Source: Gliomastix tumulicola (taxonomy: Eukaryota > Ascomycota > Sordariomycetes > Hypocreales > Bionectriaceae). From it: a stretch of 64,000 nucleotides of DNA. The notes under the pieces are model-generated. The model was not told the origin of the DNA, did not search any database, and saw nothing but the letters and a program-made list of their open reading frames with translations. Below, one piece after another: positions 10,426 through 20,595 of the stretch. The position numbers and the translations under genes are program-made. The first letter of the stretch is position 1. Every line of letters begins with the position of its first letter. The stretch spans positions 806,001 to 870,000 of the forward strand of contig BCHX01000004.1 of NCBI GenBank assembly GCA_001599755.1, read 5' to 3'.

Positions 10426-11646
10426 ATGCGCTCTGTTGCCTACCTCCCTGCCCTGGCGGCTCTGGCCTCGGCCGGCCCTCTTCTCCCCCGTCAGGACATC
10501 GACATCGCCGCTCTCAAGGCTGCCGAGGACCCCATCATCGTCACTGTCACCGCCGGTACTCCTCAGACTACCGTTGCCTACAACCTGCCCTCTGCCACCG
10601 CCCAGGCTGTTGAGAACCCCACGGATCTCTCCACCCGCGATATTGAGACCGTTGTTGTCTTCCCCCAGGTTGAGAAGCGCTCTGCTTGCGAGCCCCAGCG
10701 CGCTGGCTTCGGCCCCGCGGTGACCCCTGATACCGCCGAGGCCTTTGTTGCCTCCGACGACTTGAAGTCCGCCGCCGTGGGAGCTTCTGTTCCCAGCGGA
10801 TACGTGCAGACCTTCTCCAACCTGAAGGCTAGTCTGAGCGCCTATGGCTACCTCGGCTACACTGAGCTTGAGTCCTACGACACTGCTCTCTGCGCCTCCA
10901 AGTGTGACGCCATCACTGGCTGCGCTGGTATGTTACAAACATTTATAAACATGCGCTATTCTGGGCTGTCTGTCTTCTAACATCTACTACGTCAGGTATC
11001 AACATCTTCTTTGAGCGTGACCCTTCCATTGAGCCCGCCGATGCTTGCGAGGACCCCGCCTCCACCACCCAGATCAAGTGTGTCTTCTGGGGTGGCTACG
11101 TCGCCGACGAGAGCGCCAACAACAACGGCCAGTGGCGCAACCAGTTCCACGTTGTCATCGCCGGCTCCAACGGCTACCAGAAGACCGGTGTCCCCCAGAT
11201 CGACGGCTACTCTGGCGTCTACCTTGGCAACGCCGCCATCAACGCCCCCCTCGATAACAACAACGAGGACACCTACCTCGGCGTCCGCGTCCTGACCCGC
11301 TCCTACTTCGACCCCGCCCTCTGCAAGGCTGCTTGCGAGGCCTACAACGACGACGTCCTCGCCCACAGCGCCGACCCCAAGACCTGCCAGTTCTTCACCA
11401 CCTACCTCGCTGCCCTGAACGGCCGTCCTGAGGGCCAGGTCTGCGCTCTCTACCACAAGGGCTGGGACAAGTCCTACGCCACCAACGTTGTAAGTGAACA
11501 CTCTTGGCTCTCTGGCTTGGAAGACAGTCTGCTAACGCAATCGCGCTTTACAGGGCCAGTACCGCGGTGAGGACCACGCCACCATCGGCTACAGCTTCGC
11601 CTACTGGAACAACGCCAACCCCGGCTTCCCTGAGCTTAAGCAGTAA
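10426..11646 (+). CDS. Secreted Cys-containing protein with signal peptide and Kex2 site
   Basis: Three exons (10426-10927, 10996-11489, 11554-11646) code for 362 residues. The first 16-17 residues, MRSVAYLPALAALASAG, form a signal peptide. A dibasic Lys84-Arg85 before SACEPQR looks like a Kex2 processing site, so the mature protein probably begins at Ser86. The mature part has paired cysteines: LCASKCDAITGCAGINIFF resembles an Apple/PAN-like segment, and a second LCKAACEAYNDD repeats the pattern about 145 residues later. In between is VFWGGYVADESANNNGQWR. No enzyme motif or GPI tail is seen. It is likely an abundant extracellular or wall protein common in Pezizomycotina. I do not know a function, and I do not claim it is an effector. 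Confidence 0.8.
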
Positions 11647-12071
11647 GCTTCGCTTCATGGAAAAGGTTGAGGATGAAGGATTTTTTTTATTAGATCTCTA
11701 CTTATCTATCGGGGTATTGGGATACATTCATTTGGCTCTGGAATTTTTAGCTCTGCATGGTGTTTGCTGAGGGATGATTGGTTTTGATGTTTCTTTCTTG
11801 TCTTTTGGAGGCTCAAATGGGTTTGAGCAATAACCAGTGACTCGCAGTCAATAAACGAAAGACTATTGCTTTTCAGATTTTGCAAACACAAGGCTACCAT
11901 CACATTCATTGAGGTGAAATAGTTAAGTTTGTATCCTATCCGCGATCATTGATTATGTACGAGTGCTTTCCATTCCGCCTGTTCTACTGTATTAGAGACA
12001 ATTGCTTAGTAGTTGAGAGACAGTTATGGGATGGCTCAAACAATGAGTACTAGTATCTAGTAGGTGAGCAC
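11647..12071. other. Convergent 3' intergenic region
   Basis: The 3' ends of the secreted-protein gene (plus) and the membrane-protein gene (minus) face each other here. The sequence is AT-rich with T runs near 11682 and AATAAACG near 11850, which suits polyadenylation. No gene is seen. Confidence 0.5.
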
Positions 12072-14712
12072 TCAGTAAGGGTTTGGCGGCCGATACTCCT
12101 CCACATTATAACCAACCCCTGATCCCACCGGCTTCCTCGGCAAACTGGTATACGCGTGCTCCGACGGCCCAACCTGGACGCCGCTCTGCTGCGGTGCGAC
12201 TTCCTCTGTCGGGCTCGACCCGCTGCCGAGTTCCAGATACCTGTGTCCGTTGGCTTTGTTCCAGTCCTTACTGGACATGTGGTACGTGCTGCTCTCCGGG
12301 TTGACCAGCGTGGTGAGCGAGCGGCCGAGGGACGTCTGCTTCAGACGCTGGTCCATGATCTTCAGGCTAGAGTGTCCGGTGACGACAGACAGACCTAGCA
12401 CCAGCAAAACTAGGAGCAACGCAAACGCGGTCAGGAACGCAGGGATTCCGAATGCGTATCTGTACCGCACTGTGTGGTCCGTCCGCTGGGCAGAGATGCT
12501 CACCGCCAGCTCTGGCTGCGCATTCCCCTCGCCTAGCACCCCCTTCGTGCCGACTAAAGCCGACGCGGCAAGGTCTGTCCACAGAAGCTTGAAGATGAGG
12601 GGCAGCTTGTCCGCGGAGCTAGAGAGCTCGAGCCAGCGCAACCACAGACTCATGCTGCCCTTCCCCGAGTAGTCAGAGATACCTGAGGAACTCGAGAGAC
12701 TGGAGAGTCCCGTCACGACGGAGTTCATGGCGCTGACGGGAGCGATAGCACCAGCGAGGTTATCACGCGTGGATGCCCCCGTGAGCCCCGACGCGAAGAT
12801 GGCCTCCGCGGTGCCGAGCATGTACAGCCACGGCTGGCGGATAGTCGTGATGTTGGGGAAGCCCTGGTAGGCCGGGTCGACGAGCCCCCAGATGGGCTTC
12901 CACTCCTTGAGCTCGAAGAAGGACTGCTCGACGCCCCAGAGGGGCATGGCGTCCTCGGACGGGTACGTCTTCTCCTCGATCTTCTTGACGCGGAGGTCGT
13001 CCACGTTGGCGGTGGTGCCGTTGTGGAAGAAGGTGACGGTCTTGATGGTGGCGCGGACGGAGGAGGCGCACGTGTAGAGCGGGGAGGACCAGGAGCTGCC
13101 GCCGTCGAAGATGGTGGGCTGACCTCCGTCTGTGCGACGGGGAACGCCGCGGACGAGGGTGCAGGCGACGTATGTGCTGTTCAGGAGGGTTGGACTGCGG
13201 CCGATCGTGAATTCGCAGAGGCCACCTGGTTGAGGTCAGCAGAAGTTTCGAAGAGTCAAGAAGAACGACGAAGGTGTGAGGAGGAACTTACGAGTGTCAG
13301 TAAAGTACTCGCTGGTGATGTTGTACGGGTTATCCCACTCCATATCATCATCAAACATCGACGAGCCAGAGAAGCCCAGGAACTCGCCGAAATTCTGCAT
13401 AAAGCCCAGCGTCTGGTACTGGTCCAGTCCGAACTGCGCTGTGGGCAGCTTGAACGTCTTCCCGATCTCCGAGTTCATGTACTCGAACGGCTCCCTCCCT
13501 TCGGTCTCGTTTCGCGGATTGGACACGTTCATGGTGAACATGGCGAAGCGGTTGAAGTTCCACGCGGCCGTGAGCGCACGCATATGCAAATCGGGCTGGT
13601 TCGGCCCGTCGCGCGTGTCGTTGTACGGATGCGTGTGGTTGATGTTGACGAAGCCGCCGCGGTCGGTGAGGACGAAGTCGGTCATGGAGATGGTGCCCTG
13701 GCTGGAGCCGAGGCTTGTCGAGATCTTGTAGTCGAGCGTGATGTTCTGGTCGACGCACTGCACGTCCGGCTCGAGGAAGAGGAGGTCCTCGGACCAGCTC
13801 GCGCCGCGGGGCATGTCGAGGGGCACCGTGTGGTTGCGCAGGCCGACGCCGCCGTTCGCTGCATCGACGACGAGGCCTTCTACGACGAGCGGCTCGTCCT
13901 CGAGGGCGAAACTTTGCAGTTGGCGGAACGTGCCGGCGGGGACGTTGGTGCCGTTGTTGTAGATGCGGTTGTACATGGTCGTCATCTGCCGCCACTCGAT
14001 GTCGAAGAAGTTGGACACGGTCGTGCGCAGCGACTTGGTGCCGCTGGAGTAGATGTCGCGCAGGACCTGGGGGACCTTCATGTCGAGGATGTCGTCGTCG
14101 GTGGAACACGTCATGCCTAGACGATCTCCTTTTACTACGACAAGACCCTCAGTGTAGGGGCACGGGGCCCAGCAGTTTGCGTAGTAGCACTGGCGGGTGA
14201 AGGACGTGTTCGCTACCCGGGGCGACGTTGCCATGCTGAAGGCGCTCGAGTCGGGAGCGTAGACAAAGGAGACGTCGTCAGTAGGATCACGCACGACGTC
14301 TTCCTCGTATAATCCGAGAGGCGTGACGACACTGGCAACAGCCGTAAGAACAGCGAGAGTTGGAAGGGCCATGGTAAGGAAGCCGACTGATCTTTTGACG
14401 CCATGGCTTTTCGACTGGTCTGCTCTCAGCCAGAAAGGCCAGTAAGAGGCTTGTAGAGGGGCAGACGCCGCCGTCCTGAAGACAGGTCAGACACATCGGA
14501 AGACCTGGCATTGCTAAGACCGTGACTTACCAGGTGGCTGCTGTCTCGCCATCCTTGAGCTGTCCAGCTAAGATAAAGCTCAGCGCAGTGGGAAAGCATA
14601 TTCTCGCTGCGGCCAGTTAGTCTATGCTCATGAGCATTGACGTCCGGAACATACCTATCAGTAACGCGGCGGCAATGATACCGGCGACAAAACCCGAGGT
14701 GAGCTCAGCCAT
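12072..14712 (-). CDS. Large fungal membrane glycoprotein, function unknown
   Basis: Four exons (14712-14655, 14606-14531, 14475-13292, 13225-12072) code for 823 residues. The start is MAELTSGFVAGII. Hydrophobic segments lie at about 7-34 (AGIIAAALLIARICFPTALS) and 75-98 (FLTMALPTLAVLTAVASVVT), then a long loop with many N-glycosylation sites (for example NGT, NHT, NIT, NVS, NET) and paired cysteines, then a strong membrane helix at about 697-721 and a cytosolic tail of about 100 residues. The words QLKDGETAATW and SYWPFWLRADQS across the first exon joins are typical of a widespread Pezizomycotina family and support the small exons. No catalytic motif is visible. The layout resembles the gene at 34963, which suggests two distant members of one group. 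A sensor, transporter-like or wall-linked role is only a guess. Confidence 0.8.
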
Positions 14713-15589
14713 GATGATGAAGATGCATACACACTGCGTATCCAAACCTTGGAGATGGAACAGACACCACAAGTTCACCAGCAAGAGGGCGGGTGGCCGG
14801 CAGAGCGCAGATAACAACACCACTGGGTTATGGCACCTGATCTCAACTCGAGCTCATCCTGATATCCAAAGACTCAAGCTCCAAAGTCCAATTCCGAGAA
14901 ATACGAGGGGATATGGCGACATCTTGGCAAGGCCAGCAAACCCTCCATCCTGAACAATCCAACGCCCGCTAGTGCGAAGGCATCGACAGATTCAAGGAAT
15001 ACGGCGGATACGCGGACAAGGGTTGAGATTCAGCCCTAAAGCCCAACGTCTGAATTCCCCCAATGAGAGCCGAAGGACTGCCTGGCTCTCACAAGGCAAC
15101 CGAGTGCGAACCAGTAGGAAGGGACAGGGCTCTAGGGTCGAAAAGGGGGGGGTCAGGCTGGAAAACAAGTTGAGAAGGAGGGGCCTATAGATAGCGCCCC
15201 GAAAGGAGCCAATCACGTTACATGTCGTTCTCGTCGTATCTGTACGACAGAAATAAAGCCATTTGAGAGGGATTTTGCCTCGGCTCTGGCCTGTTTCTTG
15301 TTCAGCTAGCTTTATTCTAGCTCCTGCTTAATTGTTTCTGATGGCCAGCCACTGAAGCCTAGCAGGGGAAGTGCCGGTTGTGACAGCGAGCAGCATGTTC
15401 AACAGTAGGAGCTTGCCCGTATCTCGGTTTACTTCGACACGTCAGATGTTCGCTCAGCAGGCTTCATCTCCTTTGTTAATGCCGACTCGGGAGGCTAGAA
15501 AGTCTTCGTCTACATCCCAGTCTAGATAACAACCATTGCCTGGTTGGAACAGAGTCAAGCAAGTCGCCTCCCACAGCCAACCCAAAAAA
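14713..15589. promoter_or_regulatory. Divergent intergenic region between membrane glycoprotein and GPI-type gene
   Basis: An 877-base region between divergent starts. I see no gene. A purine-rich tract (GGGTCGAAAAGGGGGGGG-like) is near 15131-15152, and the region just before 15590 ends in an A run (CCCAAAAAAATG). Confidence 0.4.
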
Positions 15590-16237
15590 ATGCTGTCGCG
15601 CAGTCTCCGTGCGACTGTCCAGGTCGCCTTGCTCTTCTTCCCCAGCATCTTAGCCCAGCTCCTCGGCGATCCAGTCTGGGACTACTGCAATGGCGAAGGC
15701 TCAATTTGCGAGGCGGCCCTCGACATGATAGACGAGTGCTCTGAAGAGGAGGGCGCCAGCTATTATGACTGCATCTGCAGCAACGGCTTCATCCCCACCA
15801 ACGAGAAGTGAGTTTCCGCTCTGCTGCCGCGTACCGCTTGACTCTTCGGCTCACGGACAAACCACTTCAGGTGCCAGTGGTGTAAAGAGGCTGGTAATAT
15901 GAACGGCTATCTCAACGACAATCTGGCCAATATGTGCGACTCGGAGGGCCACGATATTGCGCCGATCCCGTCCAGCATCATATCTCAGCAGGAGGAGAGA
16001 AATGCGACGACTTCGATGCCCGAGATCACCTACACACCCACATATACCTACACCTACACGACGCCGACTATAGCACCGTGGACTGTGACTCTTGAGGGAG
16101 CAGGCGCTGATATCACCCTTCCAGTGATCGCTTCAGAGCCTACAGAGACGGACAGTGCGGCAAGCCCTGGACCGAGAGGGACGTTCGTGTGGTCTTGTGT
16201 TATTGGTTTCGGGGTGGTCACGGCCGTGCTTTGGTAG
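15590..16237 (+). CDS. Small eight-cysteine secreted protein, probably GPI-anchored
   Basis: Two exons (15590-15807, 15871-16237) code for 194 residues. A signal peptide spans about residues 1-23 (start MLSRSLRATVQVALLFFPSI). The next 90 residues hold eight cysteines with spacings 6, 9, 10, 1, 10, 2 and 17, including a CxC (DCICSNGF) and CQWC. Then comes a Thr/Tyr/Pro-rich stalk (TPTYTYTYTTPT), and a C-terminal hydrophobic tail (FVWSCVIGFGVVTAVLW) after a small-residue stretch (SAASPG), which is the form of a GPI signal. The cysteine count and CxC recall CFEM proteins, but the spacing does not match the CFEM consensus. It is likely to be attached to the plasma membrane or wall. Function is unknown. 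Confidence 0.78.
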
Positions 16238-16370
16238 ATTTCGATGTGCCTGTCTATAGTTGATTCCCCCATCGCGTTGGGCTAATACAGCGTCTGTTTC
16301 TGCCATTCGAAGCGCGTTCGGTGTTGGAGGTAATTCGTAAATATCGAATCGACTCGCGAGGTAACACCAC

Positions 16371-17016
16371 TTATTTGAACTTGTCTGGGTCGCTGCGAAT
16401 CATCTTCCTGACAATGTTGATCTGTTTGACAAGGTTGAGGTTCTTCGTCTCGAGGACGCGTCGTTTGTCTATTCGTCGTTGGCCGTTTGAGTATACCACC
16501 GTGCAATCCGGTACAACCTCTCCAGGTGCAATGACTGATCTTGCTGTAACCGTGCAGTTCTGTAGACTGTGAGCTCCTACTTCCACGTATAGACAGGAGT
16601 AGTAAGGGCCATACCTTGCCCAACTTGGCACCTCGGCCTATCTTGCTCCCAATCTGGATCGTCGTCCCCTCGCCGATCTCTGTGCCTCCAGGCTCGATGA
16701 TTGACCCAACCTCCACGACAACATAGTCACCCAGCGTCACGCCGCCGAGACTATGATCTTCAGTGCTGCCGTGTTGACTGTTCCCGATTTGCACCCGCTC
16801 GTGGATTATACACCTTCGGCCGACATATATGCTTCCGTGTGTAGAGTCGAACCGAGCTCGGGGGTGTATGACGGTCTCGGCCTGCATCGTGATAGAGTGC
16901 GTGCCCGTGAGCGAGGCCTCCTTGGGGATCGTGAGGGACGACGAGAAGTTGACTGGAGGTTTGGGAGCGGCCGGGGCCATAGACTGGCGTTTGCTGGTGC
17001 TGGTGCTTGCTGACAT
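16371..17016 (-). CDS. Dynactin subunit 6 (p27), left-handed beta-helix
   Basis: Two exons (17016-16615, 16559-16371) code for 196 residues. p27 sits with p25 in the pointed-end complex of dynactin, which links dynein to membrane cargo. The protein shows hexapeptide-type repeats of a left-handed beta-helix: VIHPRARFDSTHGSIYVGRRC, then GVTLGDYVVVEVGSIIEPGG, TTIQIGSKIGRGAKLG and NCTVTARSVIAPGEVVPDCT, ending in VYSNGQRR as in other p27 proteins. I chose the CTACAG acceptor because it keeps frame and restores the GKNCTVT repeat; the nearer CACAG would shift frame. The gene is divergent from the complex I gene with 407 bases between starts. Confidence 0.85.
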
Positions 17017-17423
17017 TTTGGACGATAGCCGAGCTCCAAGAGCCGTAGGAGCTTATTGTACTGTCTGCTGTGAGTTCGATAGCATTGCCAAATAATGATG
17101 TTGGCCGTCGGGAGCTTGGACTCGAGTTGGTGAGGATATATTACTAGCCGTGATAACAATGAAGCTCGAAGCTCGGAGGTGAGGGTAAAGCTCATTGCCG
17201 GCTGTTCTAGGGTACTTTCTCCACTGCGAAATGCAGGTGTGAGTTCGAGTATCTGCTAACGCCAATGATGAGTAATGGACGGCTGCATTGACCAATCACA
17301 GCACAGCCATTTCCAGCATCCACCAAAAGCTGCTAAGCCCGCGAAACCTCGCAGTGCTTCAACGTCAACGATTCTACCTTTTTCTTCTGTCAATCGCATC
17401 GCCCACGCCCGACGACAGACACG
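17017..17423. promoter_or_regulatory. Shared divergent promoter, dynactin p27 and complex I 51 kDa subunit
   Basis: The 407 bases between the two start codons must hold both promoters and leaders. A CCAAT box on the plus strand at 17292-17296 lies 128 bases upstream of the complex I start. The last part is pyrimidine-rich (near 17370-17392). No reading frame here makes sense as a protein. Confidence 0.55.
17292..17296 (+). promoter_or_regulatory. CCAAT box (possible HAP complex site)
   Basis: The sequence GACCAATCAC contains a perfect CCAAT. The fungal HAP/CBC complex binds CCAAT and is known to act on respiratory genes, and this site is upstream of a complex I subunit gene. A pentamer is short enough to occur by chance, so this is suggestive only. 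Confidence 0.4.
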
Positions 17424-19014
17424 ATGCTGTCCACGAGAGCGACGCCCGCAAAGGCCGCCAGCCTCTCACGGAATGCCGTGAGGGGCCTGGCGACCGTCTC
17501 CGACGCCAACCCGGTGCGACACTACGGAGGTCTCAAGGACCAGGACCGCATCTTCCAGAACCTCTACGGCCGCTACCCGCCCGACCTGGCGAGTGCGAAG
17601 AAGATGGGCGACTGGCACAAGACCAAGGAGATCTTGCTCAAGGGTCACGACTGGATCATCAGCGAGATCAAGGCCTCTGGTCTCCGTGGTCGCGGTGGTG
17701 CTGGCTTCCCTTCGGGACTGAAATGGGTACGTCAAAGGGGGGGCGAAAGGACGGGTTGATAGGGCGACGAGGCCTCAATTGATGCTAATACGGTCGATTA
17801 CAGTCATTCATGAACTTCAAGGACTGGGACAAGGACACGAAGCCCCGATATCTCGTCGTCAACGCTGATGAGGGCGAGCCCGGAACGTGCAAGGACCGAG
17901 AGATTATGCGAAAGGACCCCCACAAGCTCGTCGAGGGCTGCCTCGTCGCCGGCCGAGCCATGAACGCGTCCGCCGCGTACATCTACATCCGTGGCGAGTT
18001 CGTCCACGAGGCCGCCGTCCTCCAGAACGCCATCAACGAGGCCTACAAGGACGGTCTGATCGGCAAGAACGCCTGCGGTTCGGGCTACGACTTCGACATC
18101 TACATCCACCGCGGTGCTGGTGCCTACGTCTGCGGCGAGGAGACCTCGCTCATCGAGTCCATCGAGGGCAAGCCCGGCAAGCCCCGTCTCAAGCCCCCCT
18201 TCCCTGCTGCTGTCGGTGTCTTCGGCTGCCCGTCCACCGTCGCCAATGTCGAGACGATCGCTGTGGCGCCCACCATCTGCCGAAGGGGTGGACCCTGGTT
18301 CGCTGGCTTCGGCCGTGAGAGGAACTCGGGCACCAAGCTGTACTGTATCTCCGGCCACGTCAACAACCCCGTGACCGTCGAGGAGGAGATGTCCATTCCC
18401 CTCCGTGAGCTGATCGACAAGCACTGCGGCGGTGTCCGTGGCGGCTGGGACAACCTCCAGGCCATCATCCCCGGTGGTTCTTCCACGCCCATCCTGCCCA
18501 AGAGCATCTGCGACACGCAGCTCATGGACTTCGACGCCCTCAAGGACAACCAGTCCGGTCTGGGTACTGCCGCCGTCATCGTCATGGACAAGAGCGCCGA
18601 TGTCGTCCGCGCCATCAGCCGCCTCATCTACTTCTACCGCCACGAGTCCTGTGGCCAGTGCACGCCTTGCCGCGAGGGCAGCAAGTGGACCGAGCAGATC
18701 CTGTCGCGGTTCGAGAAGGGCCAGGGCCGCGAGCGTGAGATTGATATGCTCCAGGAGCTGACGAAGCAGGTTGAGGGTCACACTATTTGCGGTATGTTCT
18801 ATTCTTCCGCGGCTTTTTGACGAATTCTTACTGACATTCTCTAGCTCTGGGTGAGGCTTTCGCCTGGCCGATCCAGGGTCTCATCCGCCACTTCCGCCCC
18901 GAGCTGGAGGCAAGGATGGCGAGCTTCGCCGCGGCCAACGGCGGCTCGGCATTGGCTGGTGGTTGGGAGGCTGCGGCCAAGTCGCAGGGCAAGCTGATTT
19001 CTCCCGGACAGTAA
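17424..19014 (+). CDS. nuo51: NADH-ubiquinone oxidoreductase 51 kDa subunit (complex I, NDUFV1/NuoF)
   Basis: Three exons (17424-17726, 17804-18791, 18845-19014) code for 486 residues. This subunit binds NADH, FMN and the N3 [4Fe-4S] cluster in the mitochondrial matrix arm of complex I. The N-terminus (MLSTRATPAKAASLSRNAVR) is a typical matrix presequence. The FMN/NADH Gly-rich loop GLRGRGGAGFP is at 86-96, followed by VNADEGEPGTCKDREIM, GAGAYVCGEETSLIESIEG and KPPFPAAVGVFGCPSTVANV. The cluster ligands are CGQCTPC in YRHESCGQCTPCREG and the later Cys of HTICALGEAFAWP, whose codons are split by the last intron (ATT TGC G/CT). Length and motifs are complete, with no sign of damage. Confidence 0.97.
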
Positions 19015-19470
19015 TGGGAAGCTGAGAACGGAGGGCTAGAGGAGCAGATAATGGTGTCTGTGCCTTTTTAGGTGGCGTTTTCTTTGACGGCCGGCCATTG
19101 AGCTGGCCGTCGTCCCGTGTACCTACATATATGCATGCATTGAGTCAAACCGTAGACGCCGGTGGTGTATTTACTATGTCCAAACCTCTCGTTGACCTAT
19201 CGTGAGTGTGATGCAGTGACATGCGTGATATGCGTGGTTGGTTTTTAGTGTGCACGATGAGTCTCTGGTGCGTTGATTTTGATGGCCGATTCGGTTCCAC
19301 TTGAGGCAAACAGCGTGTCCTATGCATGCCCAACAGAACCTCACCGCCCCTCATCCTCTCATCCGAAGTAGGCGTTTCGATATTCACAGTCATTCATCCA
19401 TTCCAACAGGTACATTTGAAGCATCTTCTTATCGTCTGAGAATAGCCCCATCAACAAACCTCAGACGACC
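19015..19470. other. Intergenic, complex I gene to PEX11-like gene
   Basis: 456 bases with no supported gene. It holds the 3' end of the complex I gene (GC-rich inverted GACGGCCGGCCATTGAGCTGGCCGTC-like hairpin around 19087-19111) and the leader of the next gene. Confidence 0.45.
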
Positions 19471-20363
19471 ATGCCCAGGGCCTACGACCACTTCGTCGCC
19501 TTCGGGGTCGACAACGGTGAGATCTACGTCGTCACACAGAGAGAGACATCTTACTGACGTTGTCTCCCTCAGGCGGCCTCGAGAAGCTCCTCCGCCTCAC
19601 CCAGTCCGCCCTCCTCGTCCTCACATCCTATCCCATCCTCCTAGCCTACCTCCTCCCCTCCTCCCCGCTCTCCGTCCTCGTCTCCACCGAGACGCTCCTC
19701 GTCGGCGTCCAGGACCACCTCAACATCGTCCGCCGCTGGATGCGCGCCTTCCGCTTCCTCGAGTCTCTCGGTGCCTCGCTTAAGCTCTCCTCTTCTCCTG
19801 CCGGCCAGGGCAAGAGTCTGGATGAGTGGCTGGACGTGCTGGCGCTGACGTGCTTCGGGCTGTTCGGCATGGTCGAGAGCATCACCTTGTTCGACGTCGC
19901 GCCGGTCGATGGACTGAGTATTTTCGGCAAGGAGCAGTCCGACTGGATGAATCTCGAGGCGCACAAGTTCTGGTTCGTCGGCCTGTACGTCTCGGCCGTG
20001 AGCGCCGGCTGGAAACTCTTCCGCGTGCTCGCGTACCAACCTGTCCCGACCACCACTAACGGTGACGTCCTGGGCGTTGGTGAGGGCAAGACTGCAGCAG
20101 AGGAGAAGGAGGATATCAAGAAGGCGGCGGAGAAGCGCAAGGAGGAGAGGGTGAAGTGGGCGAAGGAGGTGAGCGAGAAGACAACGGGCTTGACGCTGTC
20201 GCTGGTGGCGGACGTGCTAGATCTGACAATTCCGGCGGCGACGCTGGGATGGGTTGATTTGAGCAATGGGATTGTTGGGACGGCGATGTTGTGTAGCAGT
20301 GTGATTATGGTGCTGCAGACGTGGAAGGGGGTTGGTGGTGAGCTTGATAGGCGAGCGGCGTAG
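19471..20363 (+). CDS. PEX11-family peroxisomal membrane protein
   Basis: Two exons (19471-19516, 19573-20363) code for 278 residues. PEX11 proteins bend and elongate the peroxisomal membrane before fission. The start MPRAYDHFVAFGVDN joins across a GTGAGA donor to GGLEKLLRLTQSALLVL, the amphipathic N-terminal helix pattern of PEX11 (DKLLRxxQ...). Further on come LNIVRRWMRAFRFLESLGAS (family motif), a hydrophobic stretch around CFGLFGMVESITLFDV, a charged Lys/Glu-rich linker (EEKEDIKKAAEKRKEE) and a C-terminal hydrophobic hairpin ending near GIVGTAMLCSSVIMVLQTW. It is closest to the short fungal PEX11C-like forms. It is convergent with the CUE/Smr gene, with 232 bases between the ends. Confidence 0.78.
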
Positions 20364-20595
20364 GAGAGAGGGGATTTTAGGCTGATGGTGAGATGAGACG
20401 AGATGCACACGAAGTAGACCTATGAGGCATGAGGTACGGCTAAAATGCATAGACACGAATTCCTTATCAGATTCTCTAGATGCTAAGACTATATATGAAT
20501 CCATCCATGTTTGTCAAATCCAACGCCTCGCTTGATACAAAATAAGTCTCCAAAAGGCCGTTTACCCATCATATATCTCCCGTATATCATATATA

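Noticed and set aside
13023..14120. 365-codon plus-strand open frame
   Set aside because: It is antisense to the membrane glycoprotein gene, whose frame has clear motifs and good introns. The reverse frame is a composition shadow.
17804..18781. 325-codon minus-strand open frame
   Set aside because: It is antisense to the complex I 51 kDa exon; the plus-strand protein is certain.
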